64,000 nt of DNA, taken from positions 40,854 to 104,853 of the forward strand of contig CAZTSI010000006.1 in assembly GCA_964616755.1 (NCBI GenBank). Direction: 5' to 3'. Positions within the stretch are counted from its first letter, which is position 1. Each line of letters starts with the position of its first letter. A program made the position numbers and the translations under genes. Below, one piece after another: positions 1 through 8,593 of the stretch. The notes under the pieces were generated by a model, which ran no database searches, had not been told where the DNA came from, and saw nothing but the letters and a program-made list of their open reading frames with translations. Source of the stretch: CAYNFR01 sp964616755 (lineage in GTDB: Bacteria; Bacteroidota; Bacteroidia; Chitinophagales; Saprospiraceae).

Positions 1-87
1 GCGTTAGTCGAAGAATCGCTTAGTCATTGGACACGTTGAAAAGTAGGTATATTTTGAAGGTGGGTACAGAGAAGTCCCACAAGAACT

Positions 88-95
88 TATCTTTG
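88..95 (+). promoter_or_regulatory. Putative Bacteroidota -7 promoter element of xylA
   Basis: TATCTTTG is an exact match to the Bacteroidota -7 consensus TAnnTTTG. It lies 60 bases before the xylA ATG. No clear -33 TTTG box stands at the usual distance, so the call rests on the -7 match and position. A short inverted repeat, GTGGG/CCCAC at 60-64 and 76-80, lies just upstream. Confidence 0.4.
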
Positions 96-154
96 ATTAG
101 AAGACGGCAAGGGTACGTTGATTACCTATTATTAAATTATTTTAAGTTGAACAT

Positions 155-1486
155 ATGTCAAAAGTTATTTTAGGGGACAAGGAGTATTTTAAAGGTATAG
201 AGATCATACCCTATGAAGGACGTGAAAGCAAGAATCCGTTGGCTTTTAAGTGGTACGATCCTGAAGCAAGGATAGCTGGCAAAACGCTTAAGAGGCATTT
301 CAAATTTGCTGTTGCATACTGGCACACTTTCTGCAATGATGGTGGCGACCCATTTGGCCCGGGCACAAAGGTTTTTCCATGGGCTATTGCTACGGACCCA
401 ATTCAACGAGCGAAGGACAAAATGGATGCAGCGTTTGAGTTTATCTCTAAGCTCGGGGTTGAATATTTTTGTTTTCATGATGTAGATCTAATTGATGAAG
501 GTCAGAACTTGCAAGAGTTTGAAAAACGACTAGATATTATTACTGATTATGCTCTTCAAAAGATGAAGGGAAATAAGATAAAAGTTCTCTGGGGTACAGC
601 TAATCTCTTCTCCAATCCGCGCTATATGAATGGAGCCGCCACCAATCCAGACTTTAACGTTGTTGCATATGCAGGTGCACAGGTAAAAAATGCCTTGGAT
701 GCCACGATCAAGTTGGGAGGTGAGAATTATGTGTTTTGGGGCGGACGAGAAGGATATATGTCTTTGCTCAATACGCAGATGGGGCGCGAATTGGATCACA
801 TGGCGCAATTTCTGCACATGGCCAAGGACTATGCCAGGAAACAGGGCTTTAAAGGATATTTTTTCATCGAGCCTAAGCCCATGGAGCCATCTAAACATCA
901 ATATGATTTTGATGCGGCTACTTGCTTGAATTTTTTGCGCCAATATGATTTGATGGATGATTTTAAGCTCAATCTAGAAACGAACCATGCTACATTGGCC
1001 AATCATACCATGCAACACGAGATGACCGTCGCTGCCGCTGCGGGTTCGCTGGGCAGCATGGATGCCAATCGAGGGGACTATCAGAATGGCTGGGATACGG
1101 ATCAGTTTCCTGTGGATCTTTATGAGTTGACCGAATGTATGTTGGTATTGCTGGCGTCCGGAGGATTTAAAGGAGGTGGTATCAACTTTGACGCTAAGAC
1201 GCGTCGCAATTCGACGGATCTAGACGATATATTTTTGGCGCATATTGGGGGTATGGATAATTTCGCTCGCGCCCTTATCATTGCAGATCGCATCATGAAA
1301 GAGTCGGATTATAAGAAGTGGCTCAAATCCCGCTACGATAGTTTTGACAGAGGGGAAGGCAAGAAGTTTGAAGAGGGTAAGCTGAAATTGACGGATTTGT
1401 ATAAATATGCTAAGAAAAATGGGGAGCCAATGCAATTAAGTGGCAAACAAGAAATGTATGAGAATTTGATTAACCAATTCCTATAG
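155..1486 (+). CDS. xylA: Xylose isomerase
   Basis: Cytoplasmic TIM-barrel enzyme converting D-xylose to D-xylulose (and glucose to fructose), using two divalent metals. The 443-residue length is normal for the class II (long) family. The catalytic His108 and its Asp111 partner sit in FCFHDVDL. Metal-ligand motifs follow: FFIEPKPMEPSKHQYDFD, NLETNHATLANHTMQHE and GSMDANRGD. The ATG at 155 gives the expected N-terminus. No xylulokinase, xylose transporter or XylR regulator lies nearby, so xylose use would depend on genes outside the window. The rhomboid gene follows after 48 bases. Family assignment is very secure. Confidence 0.97.
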   Translation: MSKVILGDKEYFKGIEIIPYEGRESKNPLAFKWYDPEARIAGKTLKRHFKFAVAYWHTFCNDGGDPFGPGTKVFPWAIATDPIQRAKDKMDAAFEFISKLGVEYFCFHDVDLIDEGQNLQEFEKRLDIITDYALQKMKGNKIKVLWGTANLFSNPRYMNGAATNPDFNVVAYAGAQVKNALDATIKLGGENYVFWGGREGYMSLLNTQMGRELDHMAQFLHMAKDYARKQGFKGYFFIEPKPMEPSKHQYDFDAATCLNFLRQYDLMDDFKLNLETNHATLANHTMQHEMTVAAAAGSLGSMDANRGDYQNGWDTDQFPVDLYELTECMLVLLASGGFKGGGINFDAKTRRNSTDLDDIFLAHIGGMDNFARALIIADRIMKESDYKKWLKSRYDSFDRGEGKKFEEGKLKLTDLYKYAKKNGEPMQLSGKQEMYENLINQFL

Positions 1487-1534
1487 AATAGCCCAACATA
1501 CGAAGTTAAATTTATTGTCGACAAAAACGAAAAA

Positions 1535-2272
1535 ATGCTTTTTCCAATAGGTGATACGAATGTACGTGGTGGTTCAAGACCTTTTTTTAGTTATAGTTTT
1601 ATTGCCCTCAATGTATTGATCTTCTTGTTACAACTTAATGTTGAGGGAAATTTGGTGTGTAATTTTGCCACTATCCCTATTTCCATTATTAACGGTGAAA
1701 ATCTGTATACCTTAATTACGAGTATGTTTTTGCACGGTGGATGGATGCATCTTTTGGGCAATATGATGTTTTTGTGGGTCTTTGCCGACAATATCGAGGC
1801 GGTGATTGGAAATGGTAGATTTTTTACATTTTATTTACTCGGTGGACTTTTTGCTACGGGAGCTCATATTGCGGCTGATTTGCTTTTTCCAGGGGTGGCC
1901 TCCGCTGCCTGTTGTGCCCCTTGCGATGTGGTAAGCGCGTGCGAAACCGCGGAGCAAGCTTGTCCAGGGTCTATTCCAAGTCTTGGTGCGAGTGGAGCTA
2001 TTTCTGCAGTGTTGGGAGCATATTTGGTAATGTTCCCAAAATCAAAAATTAAAGTCTTGATCTTCTTTTTTATTACCACAGTGCCCGCTATTCTCTTTTT
2101 AGGGCTGTGGTTTGCGGAGCAATTGATTAGCGGGGTAGGTTCTTTAGGGCCCTTAACAGCCCAATCGGCTGGAGTGGCGTGGTGGGCGCATATCGGCGGC
2201 TTTGTGTTTGGATTGATCTATGGTTGGATCAATCGAGATTTAACCCGTGATGTTTATATAGTGCGTGATTGA
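1535..2272 (+). CDS. Rhomboid-family intramembrane serine protease
   Basis: Polytopic inner-membrane protease of 245 residues. The catalytic serine is Ser153 in GASGA and the catalytic His219 is in AHIGG. The rhomboid L1/TM2 motif HGGWMHLLGNM is also present. About six hydrophobic segments fit the bacterial GlpG-like core without a large extra domain. Between the TM3-like segment and the GASGA helix there is an insertion with five cysteines within about 20 residues (roughly residues 126-142), absent from standard rhomboids such as GlpG. It is predicted to face the periplasm and might be oxidised or bind a metal; that is inference. The substrate is unknown. Confidence 0.92.
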   Translation: MLFPIGDTNVRGGSRPFFSYSFIALNVLIFLLQLNVEGNLVCNFATIPISIINGENLYTLITSMFLHGGWMHLLGNMMFLWVFADNIEAVIGNGRFFTFYLLGGLFATGAHIAADLLFPGVASAACCAPCDVVSACETAEQACPGSIPSLGASGAISAVLGAYLVMFPKSKIKVLIFFFITTVPAILFLGLWFAEQLISGVGSLGPLTAQSAGVAWWAHIGGFVFGLIYGWINRDLTRDVYIVRD

Positions 2273-2580
2273 TAGGAGTAATCGAGGCTGATACTTATTC
2301 TTATCTGTCCTATATTGGCTGGATGGATAAATCGGGAAATCGGTTTGGGCAAGAAAATTGTTTTTTTTGCTCGATTAAAAACATGAGCTATGTTCTAATC
2401 AAAAGAATGGCCCTTGGGTTCATTCATATTCTTAAGCAAGTCGAAAAACCCAGATAAGTAGGGAGACATACAAATGACATATCATGCCCTTCAAGCAAAG
2501 TTCGGTTATTTTGTACAGAGAATCTTAACCATATATGCGAGCCAGGGTTTGGCCAGTTCATTTTATCTAAACTAGGAAAG

Positions 2581-3366
2581 GAATATAGAGCAATGGAAGG
2601 ATATTCGATAGAAGAATGAATCCGACAACGCGATCTCTCTGTAAAATTTCATTGGGGACGCACCCATGATTTTGGCTCCTTTATAGAATGAAAGGCCGAA
2701 TGGGTCTTAGACATATTAACCTTATAAGTGATTTTTGTTATTGTATTATCAAGACATCCAAGATTTTTTTGATAAGGAAATATTTGATATAGGCTGTTGG
2801 ACAGGAGACACCATTGAAGCTTGCGACGATTAAAAAAAGTAGGGACAGTAGAAGAGGTATTTAAATAGGCAAAACGGCCGATTTCCTCATTCGATCGATT
2901 GTTATAAAAGATCAAGTGACTGTAATGTCTTAGTCTGTTTACAAGCGTAATCATGAGAATTTTTATCAGCAGTTTGGGGCGATATTTTTTTCCAGAGGGC
3001 ATCTAACATTGACCTGACCCACTTATGGCTCTTCGCATATTATTATAACAACCTACGAACGTGGGCATTATCTCAATAGAATCGGCAGGGATTAACATGT
3101 ACAAGTCCTTTGTTCTATATGACGGAGGCATGATCTGAAAAGAGGGTATCTTTCAAAAACGGAATCGAGGAGGCTGGAATTGGTTCGTGCCCTCGCCAAG
3201 CCCGCTTTTAAAGATGATGGAAGAAGTGGGCTTTGAAGAAATACTATCTCTTTGGTTTAATAAGAAGGACAGGGTTTACGCTTACGCTCAAAAAACAAAC
3301 TCTCGAAGCATTTATAAGGATGGATTGTCGATAAGAGACATTCCATTAGCACCGCTCATAGATTAA
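2581..3366 (+). pseudogene. Decayed SAM-dependent methyltransferase (DUF1698/CmoB-like)
   Basis: No open frame spans this stretch, but ordered methyltransferase fragments can be read across three plus-strand frames. FHWGRTHDFGSF is at 2647-2682 (frame 1), then GRMGLRHINLI near 2694-2726 (frame 3). The SAM-binding motif I FDIGCWTGDT is at 2783-2812 (frame 2). Then come DPLMALRI and IISIESAGIN at 3016-3096 and NWFVPSPSPLLKMMEEVGF at 3178-3234 (frame 1), ending at TAA 3364-3366. In-frame stops interrupt frame 1 at 3004, 3010, 3046 and 3136, so at least three frameshifts plus several nonsense mutations are needed. The order and spacing match one class I methyltransferase domain, which makes chance unlikely. 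The true 5' end may lie further upstream, near an ATG at 2474. Confidence 0.75.
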
Positions 3367-3447
3367 TTTTTTCGTGAATATTCTTGCCTCTTCAAAACCT
3401 TAGGTGTTTATTCATTAAATAAACTGCCAAGATGAATGGCATCTGCG

Positions 3448-3455
3448 TATTTTTG
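3448..3455 (+). promoter_or_regulatory. Putative -7 promoter element of aspS
   Basis: TATTTTTG matches TAnnTTTG exactly. It would place the transcript start near 3462, about 25 bases before the ATG at 3488. It overlaps the GTG at 3455 that opens the longer reading frame, which argues for the 3488 start. No convincing -33 box is visible. Confidence 0.4.
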
Positions 3456-3487
3456 TGCCTTTTAAAAAAATTACAACATTAGAGCAT

Positions 3488-5257
3488 ATGTATCGAACAC
3501 ATAATTGTGGCGAACTAAGAATGGAGCACACCGGAAAATCAGTGCAGCTAAGTGGATGGTTGCAGACGAGTCGAGATTTTGGTGGCATGACCTTTATTGA
3601 TTTGAGGGATCGATATGGTATTACACAGTTGGTGTTCAATATGGAAGACAATGCTGAAATATGCCAACAGGCAAGGAAGTTGGGCCGAGAAGATGTGATA
3701 AAAGTCACAGGTAATGTCCGCGAGCGAAGTAATAAAAATCCTAATCGACCTACGGGTGAGATAGAAATAGATGTCACCGTTTTAGAGGTGTTAAATCGCT
3801 CAAAAGTGCCTCCCTTTACCATCGATGATGACACAGATGGCGGAGACGAATTGCGCATGAAATATCGATACTTGGATATTCGTCGACCGCTTGTTAAAGA
3901 GAATTTGATTTTTAGAAGTCAATTAGCCCTTGAAACAAGGAAGTATCTCGGGGCATCCGGGTTTATTGAAGTAGAAACGCCCGTCTTGATAAAATCTACC
4001 CCCGAGGGTGCACGCGATTTTGTCGTCCCTAGTCGTATGAATCCTGGTCAGTTTTACGCCTTGCCGCAGTCGCCACAGACCTTCAAGCAAATTTTGATGG
4101 TGGCAGGCATGGATAAGTATTTTCAGATTGTCAAATGTTTTAGAGATGAAGACCTTCGCGCAGACAGGCAACCAGAGTTTACGCAGATAGATTGCGAGAT
4201 GAGTTTTGTCACACGCGAGGATATATTATCCACTTTTGAAGGGTTGACCAAGTATTTGTTTTCAAAAATGAGAGGAATAGATCTGCCGGCCTTCCCCGTG
4301 ATGTCATATGATGAGGCGATGATGACTTATGGCTCTGACAAGCCTGACACGCGCTTTGAGATGCATTTTGTAGAGTTGAGTGAAGTGGTGAGGGGTCAAG
4401 GATTTAATGTTTTTGATACCGCCGAATTAGTCGTAGGTATTTGTGCCAAAGGGCAAGCATCTAATCTTTCAAATAAGGATTTTAAGGAAATCACTGAATG
4501 GCTCCAGCGTCCGCAAATCGGGGCAAAAGGTTTGGTATATGTCAAATATGAAGAAGATGGCACGATACGCTCATCGGTAGGTAAGTTTTATGATGACGAG
4601 CAATTAGAAAAATGGAGAGTTCAATTTGGTGCTAGCAAAGGGGATGTATTATTTGTCTTGTCTGGCGAAACAGATAAAACGCGTAAACAGTTGAACGAGC
4701 TACGCTTAGAGCTGGGGCGCAGATTTGGCTTGATGGACGCTAACCAATTCAACCCATTGTGGGTAGTCGATTTTCCTTTACTCGAATGGGATGAAGAATC
4801 TGAGCGTTTTCACGCAATGCATCATCCATTTACCTCTCCTAAAAAGGCGGATCAAGCACGTATGTTGACCGGCGATCATGAAACGATGAAATCATTACGT
4901 GCAGATGCTTATGATTTGGTGATTAATGGTGTTGAGATAGGCGGGGGATCCATCAGAATTCATGACAGAGAGCTGCAATCGCGCAATTTTGACTTATTGG
5001 GTTTTACGAAGGAAGAGGCTGAGGCGCAGTTTGGGTTTTTGCTCGGGGCATTTGAATACGGCGCACCTCCCCATGGTGGTATTGCATTTGGTTTTGACCG
5101 ATTGTGCGCAGTATTACGCGGGCAGACGAGTATACGCGATTTTATCGCTTTCCCTAAAAATAATCAAGGGCGGGATATCATGATCGATGCGCCTAGCCCT
5201 ATAGCGGACATACAGATGACGGAGCTTTGTATATCCACTATTCTACCGAAATCCTGA
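3488..5257 (+). CDS. aspS: Aspartyl-tRNA synthetase
   Basis: Charges tRNA-Asp (or tRNA-Asp and tRNA-Asn in non-discriminating versions); class II synthetase of bacterial type, 589 residues from the ATG at 3488. The N-terminus MYRTHNCGELR is the typical start of bacterial AspRS, so the 11 extra codons from a GTG at 3455 are not used here. In order: OB-fold anticodon domain (about 1-110), class II motif 2 FRDEDLRADRQPEFTQIDCEMSF split here as FRDEDLRADR and QPEFTQID, the bacterial GAD insertion (about 280-410), and motif 3 GIAFGFDRL near residue 535. uvrA starts 34 bases after the stop. Whether it is discriminating cannot be judged by eye. Confidence 0.97.
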   Translation: MYRTHNCGELRMEHTGKSVQLSGWLQTSRDFGGMTFIDLRDRYGITQLVFNMEDNAEICQQARKLGREDVIKVTGNVRERSNKNPNRPTGEIEIDVTVLEVLNRSKVPPFTIDDDTDGGDELRMKYRYLDIRRPLVKENLIFRSQLALETRKYLGASGFIEVETPVLIKSTPEGARDFVVPSRMNPGQFYALPQSPQTFKQILMVAGMDKYFQIVKCFRDEDLRADRQPEFTQIDCEMSFVTREDILSTFEGLTKYLFSKMRGIDLPAFPVMSYDEAMMTYGSDKPDTRFEMHFVELSEVVRGQGFNVFDTAELVVGICAKGQASNLSNKDFKEITEWLQRPQIGAKGLVYVKYEEDGTIRSSVGKFYDDEQLEKWRVQFGASKGDVLFVLSGETDKTRKQLNELRLELGRRFGLMDANQFNPLWVVDFPLLEWDEESERFHAMHHPFTSPKKADQARMLTGDHETMKSLRADAYDLVINGVEIGGGSIRIHDRELQSRNFDLLGFTKEEAEAQFGFLLGAFEYGAPPHGGIAFGFDRLCAVLRGQTSIRDFIAFPKNNQGRDIMIDAPSPIADIQMTELCISTILPKS

Positions 5258-5291
5258 CAACTCTACACCCCTCAATCTGTTTGTACCCACG

Positions 5292-8039
5292 ATGAGTCAT
5301 GAACACATAGTCGTTATAGGAGCGCGTGAGCACAATCTTAAAGATATTGACGTATCTATTCCACGCAATAAACTTGTTGTAATTACTGGTATTAGCGGTA
5401 GCGGCAAATCATCGCTGGCGTTTGATACGATTTATGCCGAAGGACAACGACGATACCTAGAGACATTCTCGAGCTATGCGCGCCAGTTTTTAGGGAAGAT
5501 GGAACGACCCGATGTAGAGAAAATTGATGGGCTTAGCCCTGTTATTTCTATAGAGCAAAAAACCACTGGCTGGAATCCTCGCTCTACAGTCGGCACTACC
5601 ACAGAGATATATGATTTCTTGCGCTTGCTCTTTGCCCGTATTGGTGAAGCCTACTCCTATGTGAATGGCAAAAAGATGGTTAAATATTCAGAAGAAAAGA
5701 TCATCCAACACCTACTTGACAATTATGAAGGCGCTAAAATTGCTCTTTTGGCTCCATTGATCCGTGCAAGAAAGGGGCACTATCGCGAGCTGTTCGATCA
5801 AATGCGTAAGAAGGGTTATACCAAAGCTCGAGTGGATGGTGAGATAAAGGATATTGTTCCCAATATGCAACTCGATCGATACAAAACCCACGACGTGGAA
5901 ATAGTGGTGGATCGTTTTACTATAGAGTTGGCTAAACGAGATCGATTGGCCTCGTCATTGCAGATAGCTTTTAAGCTCAGCGATAATTTTGTTCAAGTAT
6001 ACAATTATGATACCAGAGAAGTACTGCCATATAGCAATAAGTTGATGGATCCTGAGTCGGGCATTTCGTATGAAGAACCTTCACCAAATACATTTTCTTT
6101 TAACTCTCCATATGGAGCTTGTCCTGTCTGCAAGGGTTTAGGACTTGTAAATGATATTGATATGGAAAAGGTGATCCCTGATGACAGTATAAGTATCAAT
6201 AAGGGGGGCATCAAGCCACTGGGCGAATCAAGAGATAACACCACCTTTAAACAATTGAGAGCCATAGCTAAGCGATTCGGTTTTACGCTTTCTACGCCAA
6301 TAAGAGATATACCCCAAGAAGCTTTGGAGATTATACTTTTTGGTGGCGAAAAAAATATTGGGGTGCGTATTCCAAGCACGCCACATGATTTTGTCTACAA
6401 TCTGGCCGAAGAAGGGTTGTCGACGATGCTCAAGCGTTGGTATGAAGAGTCTAGTTCGGAGCGCACGAGAGGTTGGGCAGAGGAGTTCATGATGGTCGCT
6501 GACTGCCCTGAATGCCAAGGATTTAGACTCAAAAAGGAGTCGCTTCATTTCAAGTTGGCGGATTCGCATATAGGGGAATTGGGGCAGATGGATCTAGCAG
6601 ACCTTAAATCCTGGATAACTGATCTTCCCAAATATTTAGATGAGCGACAAAATACAATCGCTAAAGATGTCATCAAAGAGCTGCAAGACCGATTGACTTT
6701 TCTATTGCAAGTAGGCTTGGATTATCTAAGTCTCAATCGACCCTCGCGGACATTGTCGGGAGGGGAGGCACAGCGTACGCGACTAGCTACCCAAATAGGA
6801 TCACAATTGACAGGCATCACGTATATTATGGATGAGCCCAGCATCGGACTACACCAACGGGACAACCAAAAGCTGATTGAGGCGTTGCGCAATTTGTCTA
6901 CTATAGGCAATACCGTGATTGTCGTGGAGCACGACAAGGATATCATGCTTGCCTCTGATTATTTGATTGATCTGGGTCCTGGGGCTGGAGTCAATGGCGG
7001 AGAAGTAATTAATGAAGGTACTCCAGCGGAATTTATAAGGAATGAGGGTATTACTGCGTCCTATTTGAGCAATAGAGCGCACATTCCATTTTCTGCGCAG
7101 CGTCGCGATGGAAATGGACATACCTTAGTCTTGAAAGGCGCGTCTGGGCATAATCTAAAATGCGTCACTCTTCGCTTGCCTTTGGGAAAGTTTGTCTGCA
7201 TTACTGGGGTGTCGGGCAGTGGTAAGTCTTCATTGATCAATAGTACACTCTATCCCATATTACGGCAGCACTTGTTTAATAGTTCGCAGCGACCTTTGGT
7301 ATATGAGCGCATTGAAGGTATTGATCTGCTAGATAAAGTGATCGAGATAGATCAATCGCCTATCGGCAGAACGCCTCGCTCTAATCCTGCCACCTATACT
7401 AAGCTTTTTGACCCTATTCGGCGACTATTTGCGGACATGCCTGAATCTAAAATTCGCGGGTATGAGCCTGGCCGATTTTCTTTTAATGTCAAAGGCGGTC
7501 GTTGCGAAACCTGTGAAGGTGGAGGACAGCGCCTTATAGAGATGAATTTTTTGCCAGATGTGTATGTCAATTGCGAACAGTGTGAGGGCAAGCGATACAA
7601 TCGTGAAACATTGGAGATACAGTATAAGGGCAAATCTATCTCTGATGTGTTGAATATGTCCGTAGATGAGGCGGTAGATTTTTTCTCAGCGATCCCTTCT
7701 ATTTATCGAAAACTGAAGACCTTAAAAGAGGTAGGGCTCGGATACATTACGCTAGGGCAACAAGCCACGACCCTATCCGGTGGAGAAGCACAGCGCGTCA
7801 AATTAAGTGAAGAACTCTCTAAACGAGACACAGGCAACACCTTGTACATATTAGATGAGCCGACAACGGGACTACATTTTCAAGATATCCAACATTTGCT
7901 CGATGTGCTCAATAAGTTAGTTGACAAGGGAAACACGGTCTTGGTAATTGAACATAATATGGATATTATCAAAGTTGCCGACCACATTGTAGATTTAGGC
8001 CCTGAGGGAGGATATAGAGGCGGGCAAATTCTCTTTTAG
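5292..8039 (+). CDS. uvrA: UvrABC excinuclease subunit A, reading frame ends early at an in-frame TAG
   Basis: DNA damage sensor of nucleotide excision repair, a tandem ABC ATPase. Walker A boxes are GISGSGKSS (about residues 34-42) and GVSGSGKSS (about 640). ABC signatures LSGGEAQR occur in both halves, with D-loop partners DEPSIGLHQRD and DEPTTGLHFQD. Zinc-finger cysteines CPVC/CPEC and CETC/CEQC are all present. The frame stops at TAG 8037-8039 after GGQILF. The next 27 codons (8040-8120, to TAA 8121-8123) continue in frame as GTPEQI...FTGKFLKAEMEYLKK, the normal UvrA tail. The intact gene would be about 943 residues and end at 8123. A sequencing error (GAG or CAG to TAG), a true truncation or readthrough are all possible. 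Both ATPase cassettes are complete, so the protein may still work. Confidence 0.93.
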   Translation: MSHEHIVVIGAREHNLKDIDVSIPRNKLVVITGISGSGKSSLAFDTIYAEGQRRYLETFSSYARQFLGKMERPDVEKIDGLSPVISIEQKTTGWNPRSTVGTTTEIYDFLRLLFARIGEAYSYVNGKKMVKYSEEKIIQHLLDNYEGAKIALLAPLIRARKGHYRELFDQMRKKGYTKARVDGEIKDIVPNMQLDRYKTHDVEIVVDRFTIELAKRDRLASSLQIAFKLSDNFVQVYNYDTREVLPYSNKLMDPESGISYEEPSPNTFSFNSPYGACPVCKGLGLVNDIDMEKVIPDDSISINKGGIKPLGESRDNTTFKQLRAIAKRFGFTLSTPIRDIPQEALEIILFGGEKNIGVRIPSTPHDFVYNLAEEGLSTMLKRWYEESSSERTRGWAEEFMMVADCPECQGFRLKKESLHFKLADSHIGELGQMDLADLKSWITDLPKYLDERQNTIAKDVIKELQDRLTFLLQVGLDYLSLNRPSRTLSGGEAQRTRLATQIGSQLTGITYIMDEPSIGLHQRDNQKLIEALRNLSTIGNTVIVVEHDKDIMLASDYLIDLGPGAGVNGGEVINEGTPAEFIRNEGITASYLSNRAHIPFSAQRRDGNGHTLVLKGASGHNLKCVTLRLPLGKFVCITGVSGSGKSSLINSTLYPILRQHLFNSSQRPLVYERIEGIDLLDKVIEIDQSPIGRTPRSNPATYTKLFDPIRRLFADMPESKIRGYEPGRFSFNVKGGRCETCEGGGQRLIEMNFLPDVYVNCEQCEGKRYNRETLEIQYKGKSISDVLNMSVDEAVDFFSAIPSIYRKLKTLKEVGLGYITLGQQATTLSGGEAQRVKLSEELSKRDTGNTLYILDEPTTGLHFQDIQHLLDVLNKLVDKGNTVLVIEHNMDIIKVADHIVDLGPEGGYRGGQILF

Positions 8040-8123
8040 GGCACACCCGAGCAAATAATTACACGCAAAGACAGCTTCACGGGCAAATTCCTTAAAGCAG
8101 AGATGGAGTATCTTAAGAAGTAA
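8040..8123 (+). other. Conserved C-terminal tail of uvrA beyond the TAG
   Basis: Twenty-seven sense codons and a TAA directly follow the TAG in the uvrA frame. They encode the family's usual tail: GTPE after the GG-turn, then a TGKFL motif and a lysine-rich end. Conservation of the peptide implies the stop is recent, an error, or tolerated. Confidence 0.8.
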
Positions 8124-8150
8124 TAGGGGGTATACACAACAGTGAATACC

Positions 8151-8510
8151 TTAAATGGAAGATTGCCCAAAAGTAAGTAGGTTCTTATCGGGATCAAGTA
8201 AAGAAAACTCTTTTTGCCCCCAAGGCTTGGTTTGCAGTGCCCCGTTGGGATGGATGCGCACATCACGGTCGAGCAAGGATTGATAAATTTGTTCAATATT
8301 ATCTGTTCTGATGTATACCTGACCATCATTAAGATAAGGGTCGAGGTCCTTAAACAAGATGAAATGTATTTCGATAGCATCTTTTTTGAGCATCAAATAA
8401 TCATCATAATCAACACTGCTGGCATCTTTAAATCCTAAACCATCGATATAATATTTACGTGTAGCCACCTTGTCACGCATTGGCAATTTAGGATGTATGT
8501 GTAGGAGCAT
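8151..8510 (-). CDS. VOC-fold (glyoxalase/bleomycin-resistance-like) protein
   Basis: Small cytoplasmic protein of 119 residues with the beta-alpha-beta-beta-beta pairing of the vicinal oxygen chelate superfamily. It opens with HPKLPMRDKVATRKYYIDGLGF and ends with the typical FSLLDPDKNLLTFGQ. The length and the lack of obvious catalytic glyoxalase residues suit the bleomycin-resistance-like group, which bind hydrophobic or drug ligands. The true substrate cannot be inferred. It is convergent with uvrA, with 27 bases between the two ends. Confidence 0.85.
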   Translation of the reverse strand: MLLHIHPKLPMRDKVATRKYYIDGLGFKDASSVDYDDYLMLKKDAIEIHFILFKDLDPYLNDGQVYIRTDNIEQIYQSLLDRDVRIHPNGALQTKPWGQKEFSLLDPDKNLLTFGQSSI

Positions 8511-8593
8511 AAAATTGATACCTAATAAAAAAAATAGAATTTGAATGTACGACGAAAACTGTTGCTTTGATCTTTATATGCATATAAACGGTA

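Noticed and set aside
2269..2457. A 62-codon frame directly after the rhomboid gene
   Set aside because: Overlaps the rhomboid stop by a few bases, has no known motif and is followed by decayed DNA; likely chance.
2649..3002. A 117-codon minus-strand open frame
   Set aside because: It lies antisense to the methyltransferase remnants, has no recognisable domain, and is explained by the AT-rich decayed gene on the other strand.
8037..8039. TAG as pyrrolysine or a recoded codon
   Set aside because: No pyl genes or genome-wide TAG recoding can be seen; other genes use TAG as normal stop (for example xylA and the DUF885 neighbourhood use ordinary stops).
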